This document shows, piece by piece, positions 21,114 to 47,910 of a stretch of 64,000 nt of DNA (the stretch's first letter is position 1; every line of letters begins with the position of its first letter). Position numbers and translations under genes: made by a program. The stretch covers positions 17,497,038 to 17,561,037 of the forward strand of contig NC_092098.1 of the NCBI RefSeq assembly GCF_045679555.1, in the 5' to 3' direction. The notes beneath the pieces were generated by a model that was not told the DNA's origin, did no database searches, and saw only the letters and a list, made by a program, of their open reading frames with translations. This DNA comes from Salvelinus alpinus (lineage: Eukaryota; Chordata; Actinopteri; Salmoniformes; Salmonidae).

Positions 21114-24100
21114 GTGGAAGGGGTGACCCACCAATTTCTTGTAGATACAGGGTGTACGTATTCTGCTATAAGATCTCGTCAACCACTCTCTTCGGAAACA
21201 ATACAGGTGGTGGGGGTATCAGGAACACCCGAAGCACAACAAAAAACCGTTCCGTTGCTCTTCTCCTGGGGCCCATCCAAGCTAAAGCATCAGTTCCTAT
21301 ACTGTCCCAATTGCCCAATCAACCTCCTTGGGAGAGACCTGTTGTGTAAACTGAAATGTTCAATTTACCTTACTGAAAGGGGCGTGGAGGTCTCCATTGA
21401 TCCCATTCCTTCAACACCGGTTCACCCTGTTAGGGTGCTGATGTTACCCATCATCCCAACCCCTGAGTTGTCAGCAACACAAGAAATCTACTGGCTAAAA
21501 TGCAGGGAGACAGGAACTGGGACTCCAGAGGTCCAGTTTAAGTTCAATCAACTGAAATCACAGATCTATGCATTACACCCATACAAGACCCCACAAGCTG
21601 AAATTCACTGTACACTGAATGTGACAGAAAATGACGAGAACACATACACTGATGACTGGGATGAGAACATGATGCACCTAACGCCATCCATTAGGTGTTG
21701 CACCATTGTGTGTGGACAAGAAGGAGTAGCAGCACCAGTCATCTTACCACCTCATCTGAAATCCTGGTACCTACTAGGGGAGGAGTCGGCTCCCCATGTT
21801 ACACTAGCGGTGGGAAACGGTTTCGAAGCAAGAAGCCTGGGCCCTATGATCAGACGAGCATCCAAACTTCAGTGGGAACCCACCCAAACACCGGGGATTC
21901 AAAAGGCCACCACTGAGAACATGTGGAGGTTCATGACTGTTGACACTGAAGAACACTGTCTTCCAGAACGATTTACCCTGCCAAGACACCATGGCAAGCC
22001 ATACACTGACCACCCATCTACCAAAGCATTGATCTCCACCATAGATGAAAGAATATGGACACACACCCCTTTTGATGTGGGCCAACTACAGGTGGAACCA
22101 GTCACCATCACCCTGCTATATCCAGGTCAAATACCTATCTACCGATCACAATACCGTTTGAAACCCGAACAGATCATGGGGATAAAACCGACCATTGATG
22201 GGTTACTGAGAGCACAGGTTATCTATCGAACTGTATCTCCATGGAACACGCCGATCCTACCAGTGCTGAAAGCTGGAGGAGTAACATACCGGATGGTTCA
22301 AGACTTCCGAGCAGTAAATTACGTTACTGCACCGATAGATCTACCTGTCCCTGACCCTCACATTACTCTGAGCAATCTGTCACCAAAACACCAATACTTC
22401 ACGGTGGTGGATCTGGCTAATGCTTTCTTTAGCATCCCACTTGATGAAGCCTCTCAGCCACTCTTTGCTTTCACGTATGAACATCAACAGTACACTTATT
22501 TTGTTTTGCCACAGGGTTATAGGTGTTCACCAGGAATATTCAATCATATCCTTAAGACACACCTGGCAGAGCTGAAAATCCAAGAAGGTGTGATACTGAT
22601 CCAATATGTAGACGACCTTTTGTTGGGGGCTCCCACTTCTGATCTCTGTCTACAGATGACAAAAACGTTACTGGACTTCCTTGCTGTCAAAGGATACAAG
22701 GTCAAAATGAGCAAAGTCCAGACCTGTCGCAGAACTGTCCTTTTCCTTGGCAGAGAAATCTCGGGAGAAGGAGCAGGACTCTCCAAAACCCACAGAGACT
22801 CTATACTTCATCATCCACGCCCCATCACTGTGTCGGGAATGTTGTCCTTCCTTGGCTTGACAGGGTACAGCCGAACTCACATCCCAGACTACACTGCCAG
22901 AACGGAGCCACTGAGAGAGATAGTGCGAGAGGCGGGACCAAGGAACCTACACTCGTCATTGACATGGACCACTGAAGCATCAAAGGCTTTTGCACTCTTG
23001 AAAACAGATCTCTCAGTGGCAGCAGCTCTGACAGCACCTGACTACAAGAACAAATTCCATCTGGATGTTTCTGAAAAGGAGGGATTCACATCTTCCATCC
23101 TTTTTCAGAAACAAGAGGGGGAGAGAAGAGTGTTGATGTATCACTCCTCCAAATTGGACCACATCGAAGTAGGACAAACCACATGTTCCAGGTATGTAGC
23201 TGCAGTGGCAAAAGCTATTGAAAAAACAGCCCACCTGGTAATGTGCCATCCATTGGAAATCCACACCCACCATGGGGTTGCAGCATATCTGATGAGCAAA
23301 GAATTCACGTTCAGCGCTGAAAGAAAAACAAGAATCCAGAATAAATGCACACAATCACACATCACTTTTGTCAACACTGACAAAAACATGGCAGACGCAC
23401 TCAATGCTGAAGAAGGTCTACCCCACTCCTGCACAGAAAGAGCTGCACAAGAACTGAAACTGAGACCTGACCTGGGGAACGAACCACTCACCAACCCTGA
23501 CCTATGGTTGTACACAGATGGATGCTGCTATAGAGGAGAGGAAGGGAACATAGCAGCATACGCAGTGGTACAACAGCTTCCAGACGGGTCACACGTGACC
23601 TTGGAATCTGCCATCATCCCACAACCTGCATCGGCCCAACTGGCAGAAATCATAGGTTTAACACAGGCTTTGGAAAAGGCTGAAGGAAAGACTGTGAACA
23701 TCTACACCGACTCAGCGTATGCTCATGGAGCAGTCCATACTGATGGACCACAATGGGTTAGACGCAACTTCACCACCACAGGAAACCTTCCAATCAAACA
23801 CAAGGCACAGATGGAAAAACTGATTAAATCGGTCTCACTACCTGAGAGGGTGGCCATCATGAAGTGTAAAGGACACCAACAACTGAAAAACAGAGTCAGC
23901 GAGGGAAATGATGCAGCTGATAAAGCAGCCAAGAAAGCTGGCGGATACACCCCGAGACAAATGGTACTACAGATCCAACCAGCTCGGACTGAGCTCACAA
24001 AGCAACACATAGAAGAACTCCAGTTCACAGCAGGACCCTATGAACACTCAGTATGGGGACAGAAAGGGGCCACCAAAGGACCTGACGAACTGTGGAGATG

Positions 24101-25253
24101 CCATGATGGCAGACTAGTGGCCCCTGCAAACCTCTGTCCAGAACTAATACGGGAAGCTCATGGGCCCACACACGAAGGCAAACTAAAGACTTTACAGAAG
24201 GTGTCCTACATCTGGTGGCACCCCCACATGAAAGACATGACAGATTTGTTTTGTGATGAGTGTAGCATTTGTGGTAGCCATAATCCAAAGAAACCATATC
24301 AAACGCCCATGGGTTCATACCCAGTCCCTAACGCTTGTTTTCAGGACATCAGCATAGATTACACAGATATGGGGCAAGACAATGTGACAAATGGGAAAAG
24401 GTACCTTTTGGTAATGGTAGACAGGTTTTCCAAATGGGTCGAGGCAATACCAACAGCAAGGGAGGATGCAAAATCGGTCATTAAGTGGCTGCAAACCGAA
24501 CTCATACCAAGGTACGGGGTCCCCAGGCAAATCCGATCTGACAATGGGTCCCACTTCAGTAACCAACACCTAAGACAGGTGGAGGAAAGATTTGGTATTG
24601 TGCACAAGTTTGGGTCAGTGTACAAGCCCCAATCGCAGGGCCTCGTGGAACGCTCAAATCAGACCCTTAAGGCTAAGATAGCTAAGGTATGTGCAGGTTC
24701 GAAGTTGACGTGGGTTGAAGCCCTGCCCCTGGCATTGATGGCCATGAGAGCCTCGCCAGGTGCAGGCACCCATCTGTCTCCTCATGAGATAATGACGGGT
24801 AGAGTCATGCCGGGTCCACCGAGGGAGGGAGGTCATATGCCCGCCCTTGATGTACAACAAATTGTAATGTCTGAATATGTGAGAAAACTGACGGAACTTT
24901 CTGCAGCTCTCTCCAAACAGATTCACAAGGTCCAGCAGGGGGAGCTGACGGGAGATCCTGCACCACGGAAGGTAAAAGTTGGCGACTGGGTAAGGGTGAA
25001 AGTCCACAAGAGAAAGTGGCTAGAACCCAGGTGGACTGGACCGTTCGAAGTGAAGGAAGTTACTTCACACTCAGTCCAGGTCAAGGGTAAATCGGGCGCA
25101 CCTTGGCATCACCTTACACATTGTACACCAGCCCCAACTCCTTCCAGAACTCTGACTGAAGTCAGGGCCGATTTGGCCAATCTCAATTCGACTCCAACCA
25201 AACAAACCTTAGTTGGTGAAAATGGGACGCCAGCCCCAGTTTCCACGAACTAA
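21114..25253 (+). CDS. pol: Retroviral Pol polyprotein (protease, RT, RNase H, integrase)
   Basis: The frame is open from 21039, directly after the TGA; 21114 is only the first ATG. Domains in order (residues from 21114): aspartic protease with DTG at 11-13 and a LLGRD box near 70; reverse transcriptase with QDFRAVN, LPQGY and the catalytic YVDD at 498-501; RNase H with YTDG (Asp 802), a TDSAY segment and a GNDAADKAA segment; and integrase. Integrase has an HHCC zinc site (HGPTH from about residue 1016, CDECSIC), catalytic Asp 1082, Asp 1143 and Glu 1179 with the D-35-E spacing, and a C-terminal WTGPFEV (GPY/F) module. All catalytic residues are present and no internal stop interrupts 1379 codons. 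It copies viral RNA to DNA and joins it to host DNA. Confidence 0.95.
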   Translation: MEGVTHQFLVDTGCTYSAIRSRQPLSSETIQVVGVSGTPEAQQKTVPLLFSWGPSKLKHQFLYCPNCPINLLGRDLLCKLKCSIYLTERGVEVSIDPIPSTPVHPVRVLMLPIIPTPELSATQEIYWLKCRETGTGTPEVQFKFNQLKSQIYALHPYKTPQAEIHCTLNVTENDENTYTDDWDENMMHLTPSIRCCTIVCGQEGVAAPVILPPHLKSWYLLGEESAPHVTLAVGNGFEARSLGPMIRRASKLQWEPTQTPGIQKATTENMWRFMTVDTEEHCLPERFTLPRHHGKPYTDHPSTKALISTIDERIWTHTPFDVGQLQVEPVTITLLYPGQIPIYRSQYRLKPEQIMGIKPTIDGLLRAQVIYRTVSPWNTPILPVLKAGGVTYRMVQDFRAVNYVTAPIDLPVPDPHITLSNLSPKHQYFTVVDLANAFFSIPLDEASQPLFAFTYEHQQYTYFVLPQGYRCSPGIFNHILKTHLAELKIQEGVILIQYVDDLLLGAPTSDLCLQMTKTLLDFLAVKGYKVKMSKVQTCRRTVLFLGREISGEGAGLSKTHRDSILHHPRPITVSGMLSFLGLTGYSRTHIPDYTARTEPLREIVREAGPRNLHSSLTWTTEASKAFALLKTDLSVAAALTAPDYKNKFHLDVSEKEGFTSSILFQKQEGERRVLMYHSSKLDHIEVGQTTCSRYVAAVAKAIEKTAHLVMCHPLEIHTHHGVAAYLMSKEFTFSAERKTRIQNKCTQSHITFVNTDKNMADALNAEEGLPHSCTERAAQELKLRPDLGNEPLTNPDLWLYTDGCCYRGEEGNIAAYAVVQQLPDGSHVTLESAIIPQPASAQLAEIIGLTQALEKAEGKTVNIYTDSAYAHGAVHTDGPQWVRRNFTTTGNLPIKHKAQMEKLIKSVSLPERVAIMKCKGHQQLKNRVSEGNDAADKAAKKAGGYTPRQMVLQIQPARTELTKQHIEELQFTAGPYEHSVWGQKGATKGPDELWRCHDGRLVAPANLCPELIREAHGPTHEGKLKTLQKVSYIWWHPHMKDMTDLFCDECSICGSHNPKKPYQTPMGSYPVPNACFQDISIDYTDMGQDNVTNGKRYLLVMVDRFSKWVEAIPTAREDAKSVIKWLQTELIPRYGVPRQIRSDNGSHFSNQHLRQVEERFGIVHKFGSVYKPQSQGLVERSNQTLKAKIAKVCAGSKLTWVEALPLALMAMRASPGAGTHLSPHEIMTGRVMPGPPREGGHMPALDVQQIVMSEYVRKLTELSAALSKQIHKVQQGELTGDPAPRKVKVGDWVRVKVHKRKWLEPRWTGPFEVKEVTSHSVQVKGKSGAPWHHLTHCTPAPTPSRTLTEVRADLANLNSTPTKQTLVGENGTPAPVSTN

Positions 25254-27234
25254 GGCTACTTGCCTAGGACAGGGATATCTCAATCCCTGGGAGAAACTGG
25301 GAATTTCAGGTCCCTTGTTTGTTATTTTCATAATCATTACTGGAGTGTCCCTAGGAACTCTCACATGGCTTATACAACAGCTCACACATCCACCCCACGC
25401 ACATCTTACAACTACTAATGTCACGTCCAACATTACCCTCGATCTCACCAGTCCTGCCATACACAAACGTAGCACTACAATCACAGACCAACCCTGCACT
25501 CCAACAGAGGTTAGGAGCACCACCTTATGTGTACCCGCTAATGTGACCACCACCATTACACTGTCTTGGGGGTTATTGGGAAAAGCTAGGAATGGCCTGG
25601 GAGGGCATGCTCTGGAATACACCAGATTTAACTGGTATATGACAAAAGGGGGGTTTCAGGAGTGGTCATGGAAGAGCCTGGTCGCTGAGACTGGTCCTGA
25701 CTGGTCCAGTTATTCATCAGGGCAAGCAGTTCTTATCTGGCGACAAAGAGTGTCACTGACTAGGACTGGACTGCGCAATTGGGGTCTATCGCTAATTATC
25801 CGACCAGGTACTGGGACGGGTTGTCAGGATTTTATACTAGCACCACATGTAGAATCTAGCGAGGATCTACTCTACTGGCCAGTAAAAATCTGCATTACAC
25901 AGCAGGCTCAGCCCTCTGCTATTACTGACCGGTTTACTGTTTTAACATCTAAGGGGAAGGGCGATTGGGGTCCTATTAATATGGTCACCACTCCTACCAC
26001 CCCTGATGATACCATTCTTACTGCCACCGGAATCTCAGGTTTCTATAACAATTGGCTACTATTGACCGAACAAGCAGCTAACATGACCCTGCAAAGCTGC
26101 GTAGTTTGCATGGGAGCTAGGCCATTGCTCCGCATAGACTGTCTATTGCCCCTTATGGACAAAGACAACCCACCTGAGAAGTGTTCACAGTGGGACACTG
26201 TTTATCCGGTAGTCACCACGGTGGTCAAGAAACCGATATTCTCCTCCAGTGTGGCTAGAGCTAACTTTACATGCATAAACATGACAGGTGGAGGGACATT
26301 GTTGGGTAAGCTCCCTGATAGTTGGTGCTGGTACACTCACATGCTTACGGCAATTTTTAAACCAGTGTCTAGAGCTGATGTGTGGTGGTGGTGTGGGGGA
26401 ACTAGTCTGTTGGACAGACTTCCCCACAATGCCACGGGTACCTGTGCACTTGTAACTCTTCTGTTGCCCATCTCTGTTTACCCCATAGGCGTCCGAGATC
26501 TGCTCACCCGTATACAAGCTCTGGGTCCTGAATATTGGCCTATCAGGACCAAGCGCACGGTGGGCCCTGCTGCTGGGGACCCAACGTACATTGATGCAAT
26601 TGGAGTCCCCAGGGGGGTACCAGATGAGTATAAACTGGTTGACCAAGTAGCCGCGGGTTTTGAATCATCATTTTGCTGGTGGTGTACGGTTAATAAAAAT
26701 GTGGACAGAATTAACTACATTCATTTTAATATCCAGAAACTGGGAAATTGGACTCAACAAGGCTTTGAGGCGGTCCATGGACAATTGGCAGCTACATCCC
26801 TGATGGCATTTCAAAATAGAATCGCGGTGGATATGTTATTGGCAGAACGGGGGGGGGTCTGTACTATGTTTGGTGAACAGTGTTGTACTTTCATTCCCAA
26901 CAACACGGCTACGGATGGGAGTCTGACTGTAGCATTGGAGGGACTTCGTACCCTTAATGGTAAGATGAAACAGCATTCTGGAGTGGACACTTCTATGTGG
27001 GACTCATGGATGGATGCTTTTGGTAAATATAAGACGTTGGTTTCCTCTATCCTAGTATCTATTTCCGTTTTTGCAGGCATTCTTGTACTTTGTGGATGCT
27101 GTTGCATTCCATGTGCGCGGACGCTTGCTAGCCGTGTTATCACTCCTGCCATAGACCCTAATCAGGAAAGGGCCCAAATGTTCCCATTGCTTGATGATGG
27201 GGAAGCTGGACCTGTCTATCTATTTGAGGACTAA
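25213..27234 (+). CDS. env: Retroviral envelope glycoprotein, 673 codons
   Basis: It overlaps the end of pol by 41 nt in another frame, the usual class I arrangement. A hydrophobic segment at about residues 30-55 sits behind a charged 28-residue leader and probably acts as signal or signal-anchor. The surface subunit has many N-x-S/T sites and a CVVC motif (296-299). The furin-type site RTKR is at 445-448. The transmembrane subunit has CWWC (488-491), a heptad-rich stretch, C-x6-CC (550-558) and a membrane anchor at about 608-632 followed by a Cys-rich CGCCC and a cytoplasmic tail. The C-x6-CC loop marks a gamma-type envelope whose subunits are disulfide-linked. No stop breaks the frame. Expressed from a spliced message by analogy. 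Confidence 0.93.
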   Translation: MVKMGRQPQFPRTKATCLGQGYLNPWEKLGISGPLFVIFIIITGVSLGTLTWLIQQLTHPPHAHLTTTNVTSNITLDLTSPAIHKRSTTITDQPCTPTEVRSTTLCVPANVTTTITLSWGLLGKARNGLGGHALEYTRFNWYMTKGGFQEWSWKSLVAETGPDWSSYSSGQAVLIWRQRVSLTRTGLRNWGLSLIIRPGTGTGCQDFILAPHVESSEDLLYWPVKICITQQAQPSAITDRFTVLTSKGKGDWGPINMVTTPTTPDDTILTATGISGFYNNWLLLTEQAANMTLQSCVVCMGARPLLRIDCLLPLMDKDNPPEKCSQWDTVYPVVTTVVKKPIFSSSVARANFTCINMTGGGTLLGKLPDSWCWYTHMLTAIFKPVSRADVWWWCGGTSLLDRLPHNATGTCALVTLLLPISVYPIGVRDLLTRIQALGPEYWPIRTKRTVGPAAGDPTYIDAIGVPRGVPDEYKLVDQVAAGFESSFCWWCTVNKNVDRINYIHFNIQKLGNWTQQGFEAVHGQLAATSLMAFQNRIAVDMLLAERGGVCTMFGEQCCTFIPNNTATDGSLTVALEGLRTLNGKMKQHSGVDTSMWDSWMDAFGKYKTLVSSILVSISVFAGILVLCGCCCIPCARTLASRVITPAIDPNQERAQMFPLLDDGEAGPVYLFED

Positions 27235-27238
27235 GAAA

Positions 27239-27461
27239 CTTTTATGTCACGTCTCTTGTGAGACGTGAAGAGGGGGAATTACAAAATTTGTCCTCTGACA
27301 AATTTTATCCCATAGCTTTGTCTTTTTTACTTTTATGTCACGTCTCTTGTGTGATGTGTAGAGGGGGAATTAAAATTTGTCTTCTGACAAATTTTATCCC
27401 ATAGCTTTTGTCTTTTTTTACTTTTATGTCACGTCTCTTGTGAGACGTGAAGAGGGGGATT
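27239..27461 (+). repeat. 91-nt direct repeats, each a hairpin plus polypurine tract
   Basis: Copies start with CTTTTATGTCACGTCTC at 27239, 27330 and 27421, a period of exactly 91 nt; the third is cut by the LTR. Each has a perfect or near-perfect 8-bp hairpin (CACGTCTC, loop TTGT, GAGACGTG; two substitutions in copy 2). A polypurine run AGAGGGGGA follows. The third run (27451-27459) is the functional polypurine tract just before the 3' LTR; the first two are extra copies. Confidence 0.9.
27451..27461 (+). promoter_or_regulatory. Polypurine tract for plus-strand priming
   Basis: AGAGGGGGA followed by TT, immediately upstream of the LTR start TGTAAG at 27462. This is the expected RNase H-resistant primer site. 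Confidence 0.85.
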
Positions 27462-27980
27462 TGTAAGAAATTGTATAAGATACTGGTAACTTGTTTTAAC
27501 CACTTCTCAACATAAGCTATAACTTGGCACAACATCCACCCATCCCCCACTATACCCCCACATTTTGTACCTTGTTAAGTAACCACAGACCCACATACTC
27601 AACCCTCCCCCATGAATAGGACTCTGTTAAAACAGATGCACATGCATTCTGCTCAAGGATGAGACTTTAAGACAATGAACTGTGGGAAGGGCCAATGGAA
27701 ACGTCGACATCAGGCCGAACAGGATTACCCACGACCCAGATCGACCAATCGGAAGGCCAGACTTCAAGATCAACCTACTTTGCTAGTTGCCTATATAATC
27801 TGTATGTACTGTTTAGAGCGTTCTCTTCTCCGACGATTCCATAAGAATCAGACAGAAAGGGGCCGTGCACGCTTTTGCCTGATATCTTTACACTTGAATA
27901 AAACGGCCTTATTATAAAATTATCCACCTCGTCCTATGTCTCCACTTGTTCTCCTGTCTCCAGTAAACGTTTTATCAACA
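27462..27980 (+). repeat. 3' long terminal repeat (519 bp)
   Basis: It has the same length as the 5' LTR and the same sequence by eye, including TATATAA (27792-27798) and AATAAA (27897-27902). It is followed by GTGC (27981-27984), the target duplication, and by LINE sequence that continues the copy interrupted at 16616. Confidence 0.95.
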
Positions 27981-29235
27981 GTGCCCATGTTTACGGATTT
28001 AGGGTTGTACCTGGTAGGTTCCTTTAATAATTTGTGTGAGATTGAGGGCATCTAGCTTAGATTGTAGGATGGCCGGGGTGTTAAGCATATCCCAGTTTAG
28101 GTCACCTAACAGTATGAACTCTGAAGATAGATGGGGTCAATCAATTCACATATGGTGTCCAGGGCACAGCTGGGGGTCTATAACAAGCGGCAACGGTGAG
28201 AGACTTGATTCTGGAAAGGTGGATTTTTAAAAGTAGAAGCTTGAATTGTTTGGGCACAGACCTGGATAGTCTGACCGAACTCTGCAAGCTATCTCTGCAG
28301 AAGATTGCAACTTCGCCCCCTTTGGCAGTTATATCTTGTCGGACAATGTTATAGTTAGGGATGGAAATGTCAGGATTTTTGGTGGCCTTCCTAAGCCAGG
28401 ATTCAGACACGGCTTGGACATCAGGGTTGGCGGAGTGTGCTAAAGAAGTGAATGAAACAAGGAGGAGGCTTCTAATGTTAACATGCATGAAACCAAGGCT
28501 TTTACGGTTACAGAAGTCAACAAATGAGAGTGCCTGTGAAATGGGAGTGGTGCTGGGGGCTGCAGGGCCTGGGTTAACCTCTACATCACCAGAGGAGGAG
28601 TAGGATATGGGTATGGCTAAAGGCTATAAGAACTGGTCGTCTAGTGCGTTCGGAACAGAGTAAAAGGAGCAGATTTCTGGGCGCGGAAGAATAGATTCAA
28701 GGTATAATGTACAGACAAGGGTATGGTAGGATGTGAGTACAGTGGAGGTAAACTTAGGCATTGAGTGACGATGAGAGAGCTTTCGTCTCTCGAGGCACCA
28801 GTTAAGCTAGGTGAGGTCACGTGTGGGGGGTGGAACAAAAGGGCTATCTAAGGCATATTGGGCAGGGCTACGGGCTCTACAGTGAAATAAGACAATACCT
28901 AAACCAAAACAGCAATAGACAAGGCATATTGACATTAGGGAGAAGCATGTGTAGCCGAGTGATCATAGGGTCCAATGAGTAGCACTAGATGAGTCAGGGA
29001 GCCAATACCGTAGTCGCTGCTACGCTAGGCGAGCTGGAGACACGGCGATTTAGACAGCTAGCATGCCGGGGCAAACAGATGGGCATCTGACGACGTCGCA
29101 ACGAAAGAGCCTGTTGAAACCACCTCGGACGGTTACGTCGGCAGACCAGTCGTGATAGATTGGCGGGGCTCCGTGTTAGCAGTAAAGGGTCCAGGCCAAT
29201 TGGCAAAAGAGGTATTGTAGCCAAAAGAGGTATGT
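27981..29235 (-). mobile_element. LINE segment, 5' UTR and endonuclease region
   Basis: Minus-sense sequence encodes the apurinic-endonuclease-like domain, including the conserved LLGDLNW-type motif (complement of about 28095-28125). A frame at 28141-28488 carries SESWLRKATKNPDISIPNY and GGEVAIFCRD, typical of non-LTR endonucleases. The 5' leader runs to about 29235, where similarity fades. Together with 11951-13579, 15190-15706 and 16182-16616 it makes one broken LINE of about 3.8 kb. Confidence 0.82.
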
Positions 29236-31380
29236 GCTTTGTGATTATTTTTTCTTTTTTACGTAAATGCTTCAAAATTCACAAAAAGCCTCATTAGCTA
29301 GCTTTTAAAGTGGTGCATCAGCTAATACGCTTGAGGAGGACGGTCACATGGTTCTGAGTTCGCACCAGCTATGGTTCGAATCGGGAAGACATGGTACTTG
29401 CTAAGCAAGCAACGTGATGTCCTTTATTGTGGTGCCGTGACCCAGATCTACAGTTGTGTTCAGCTCAACGCTGGGGTTGATGTTGAGTAAATTTGAGGGG
29501 TGAATATAGCACTTCGGTTGTATGGCACTTACTCCTCAGCCTGAGGTGTCCCACTTGCTTCGCCTCATTAGCTAAATGCTTGAGGAGGGTGGTATTGTGT
29601 GTTTGTGCGGCAGAGGTCCCGAGTTCGCGCCAGGTATGGGACGAATTGGGAGAAATTTGTCACGTGCACCGAATACAACAGGTGTAGACCTTATAGTGAA
29701 ATGCTTACTTACAGGCTCTAACCAACAAGTGATACTTGCTAAGCAAGCAGGTGACGTCCTTTACACCTACAAAAAGACAACATTACTATTGATCTCTATA
29801 TAGAGCTTGCCAGATTGTAGTCCGAGAACCTGGAAATAAATTACCTCGATTTGGTTCTTTCAGCCATCTCTATGGGGAAAGAATAAGGTTTTGGAATAAA
29901 CACTGAAAATAAGGTCTGAGGTTAACCCAGGCTTAGGTGATTTTATACGTTTAGTTCTATGAGATAATAGCAGCCAGTTAACATGACCTTTCTCTCTTGT
30001 CATGATGTGTGTTTTGTCCTATATTTGTATTTCATGTATTTTTATTTTTAATCCCAGCCCCTGTCCCTGCAGGAGGCCTTTTGCCTTTTGGTAGGCCGTC
30101 ATTGTCAATAAGAATTTGTTCATAACTGACTTGCCTAGTTAAATAAAAAATTTAAATAAAATAATAAATGAATTCACAAAAAGTGACAGCTGATGAAGAT
30201 TATTTTAAACCATGTGATTACCACAGACCTTATTTTCGGCGTTTATCCTAAAACCTTACAAAAACACCATTAATTTTCCTCATAGGCTTTGTCCAACGAA
30301 CGAACCATGGCGGAGTTAGTGCCTCCAAAAATACGCTATTACTATTTCTCTCTATTCGGTGACAGAAGAGGAGCGTCACAGATCGAACAATGAATCAGAT
30401 ATTTCACCAGATGTATAAATGTGAAGGTTGGCGTTTCCACTCACTACCAAATATGGTGATGAGAGGAAGCCCAGTGTCCGGCAAGTGGGAGAAGATGGAG
30501 CGAGATGGATTTTGGCTGAAATTCTGCAAATTTTCTCATCGATTAAACATTTTGTCAGAACAAAGTTTTCTGTTTCCCAAACTAGAATCTGTAACAAACA
30601 TAGTGGACTTTACCATTTGCCAAAGTTATTTTTAAATTGCGTTATTTAAATTGCGTTATTTAGGAGCTCTGCCCACCTCCTTGCTTGTTCTGCCCACTAT
30701 GATTAATTTGCTACGTTGGAAACGACAGGCTCTGGTCTATCTTGGGTTAGTTATACATATCTTTAGTTTCGTTTTAACTGTTTCATGAATTCAAAATGGC
30801 AAAAAATCCATCATGGCGGACCTTGTCGGTCCCTGAGCCAAACGTATTCCTAGTGAGGACTGAGGAGAGGGACTTATGTAGGCTACCGAATTTCATGACT
30901 TCAGGTGGGTAAGGGGCGTGACCTTTCAACGTTTGCATTTTCAATATCGTGTTATAGCGCCACCATCTGGTCAACCACTGTTCTTTTGTAAATGACCGCA
31001 AGACGCTTCATTCAACCCAAGTTTCGTCAAAATCGGGCCAGTGCAGTCTGATATCGCGTGTGACGTACGGACGGACGTAGACAGATCCACAGTCCCCTCC
31101 CCAATGACGGACATTATTATTAGAAGTCATATTATTCATAGTACAGACAGTATACTGAACAAATGTGTCAGTCAATTATACCAGCGGCACTTGACTATAG
31201 ACAGAATACATATTAATTTATACGTCATTGCACTTGATGCTCAAGTTATGTTACAGTATTTGAAACACTGCTTTGCACTGAAGTTATGAAATGTGATACT
31301 TTTCGAACGAGAAGGACTATGGGAAAGCAAGTCTACAGTATCAAGCGAGCTCGTTCTGCAGCATGCAGCCACTAATGTCA
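29236..31380. other. Repeat-rich intergenic DNA upstream of tbc1d8b
   Basis: No host gene seen. The pieces at 29320-29400 and 29560-29650 are divergent copies of each other (CTTGAGGAGG...GAGTTCGC words). The segment 29800-30010 resembles 11740-11950. A SINE/LINE-type tail (AACTGACTTGCCTAGTTAAA) lies at 30124-30145. The stretch 30280-30650 contains an 81-codon frame with DGFWLKFCKF and SVTNIVDFTICQ, a peptide I associate with a dispersed fish repeat, not a gene. 30950-31080 resembles 10940-11030. Confidence 0.45.
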
Positions 31381-31384
31381 ATAA

Positions 31385-31404
31385 ACTACAATCCCCAAAA
31401 GCCC
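31385..31404 (+). promoter_or_regulatory. ZNF143/SBS-like motif upstream of tbc1d8b
   Basis: ACTACAATCCCCAAAAGCCC resembles the ACTACAATTCCCA-type site bound by ZNF143/THAP11 at many housekeeping promoters. It lies 190 bp before the tbc1d8b ATG. No TATA box is obvious there. Similar words also occur inside repeats of this window, so chance or repeat origin is possible. Confidence 0.4.
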
Positions 31405-31593
31405 TTGTATCGTTGACTTAAGCAACGTTTTTGTCGACGTGGGAAAGGGTCTGCTCAGTGCTAACACAAACAAATAAATGTCCATGGATGTCGGTTGCAA
31501 TAGAAATGAACATCTTGACATGCACATTGGATTCAATAAATATATGGTAATTGAAACTGCCTCTGGAAGCAATAAATATATGTGAATTGAAAT

Positions 31594-47910
<16,317 letters not shown>

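Larger units (their letters stand above)
16617..27980 (+). mobile_element. Full-length endogenous retrovirus, 11,364 bp
   Basis: Components in order: 5' LTR 16617-17135, primer site 17141-17158, long leader to 18684, gag, nucleocapsid frame, pol, env, iterated hairpin/polypurine modules, 3' LTR 27462-27980. The 4-bp target duplication GTGC flanks it (16613-16616, 27981-27984), and LTRs begin TG and end CA. The two LTRs read as identical over 519 bp, pointing to a recent germline insertion. Simple gag-pol-env layout, a gamma-type envelope (furin site plus C-x6-CC) and a UGA between nucleocapsid and protease place it with class I (gamma/epsilon-like) fish retroviruses. Kinship to salmon swim bladder sarcoma virus or zebrafish ERV is inferred from architecture only. 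gag and the zinc-knuckle segment lie in different frames, so whether it is competent is open. Confidence 0.95.

Noticed and set aside
30390..30635. 81-codon ORF with DGFWLKFCKF as a gene
   Set aside because: The sequence looks like part of a dispersed fish repeat and has no splice context or start support.
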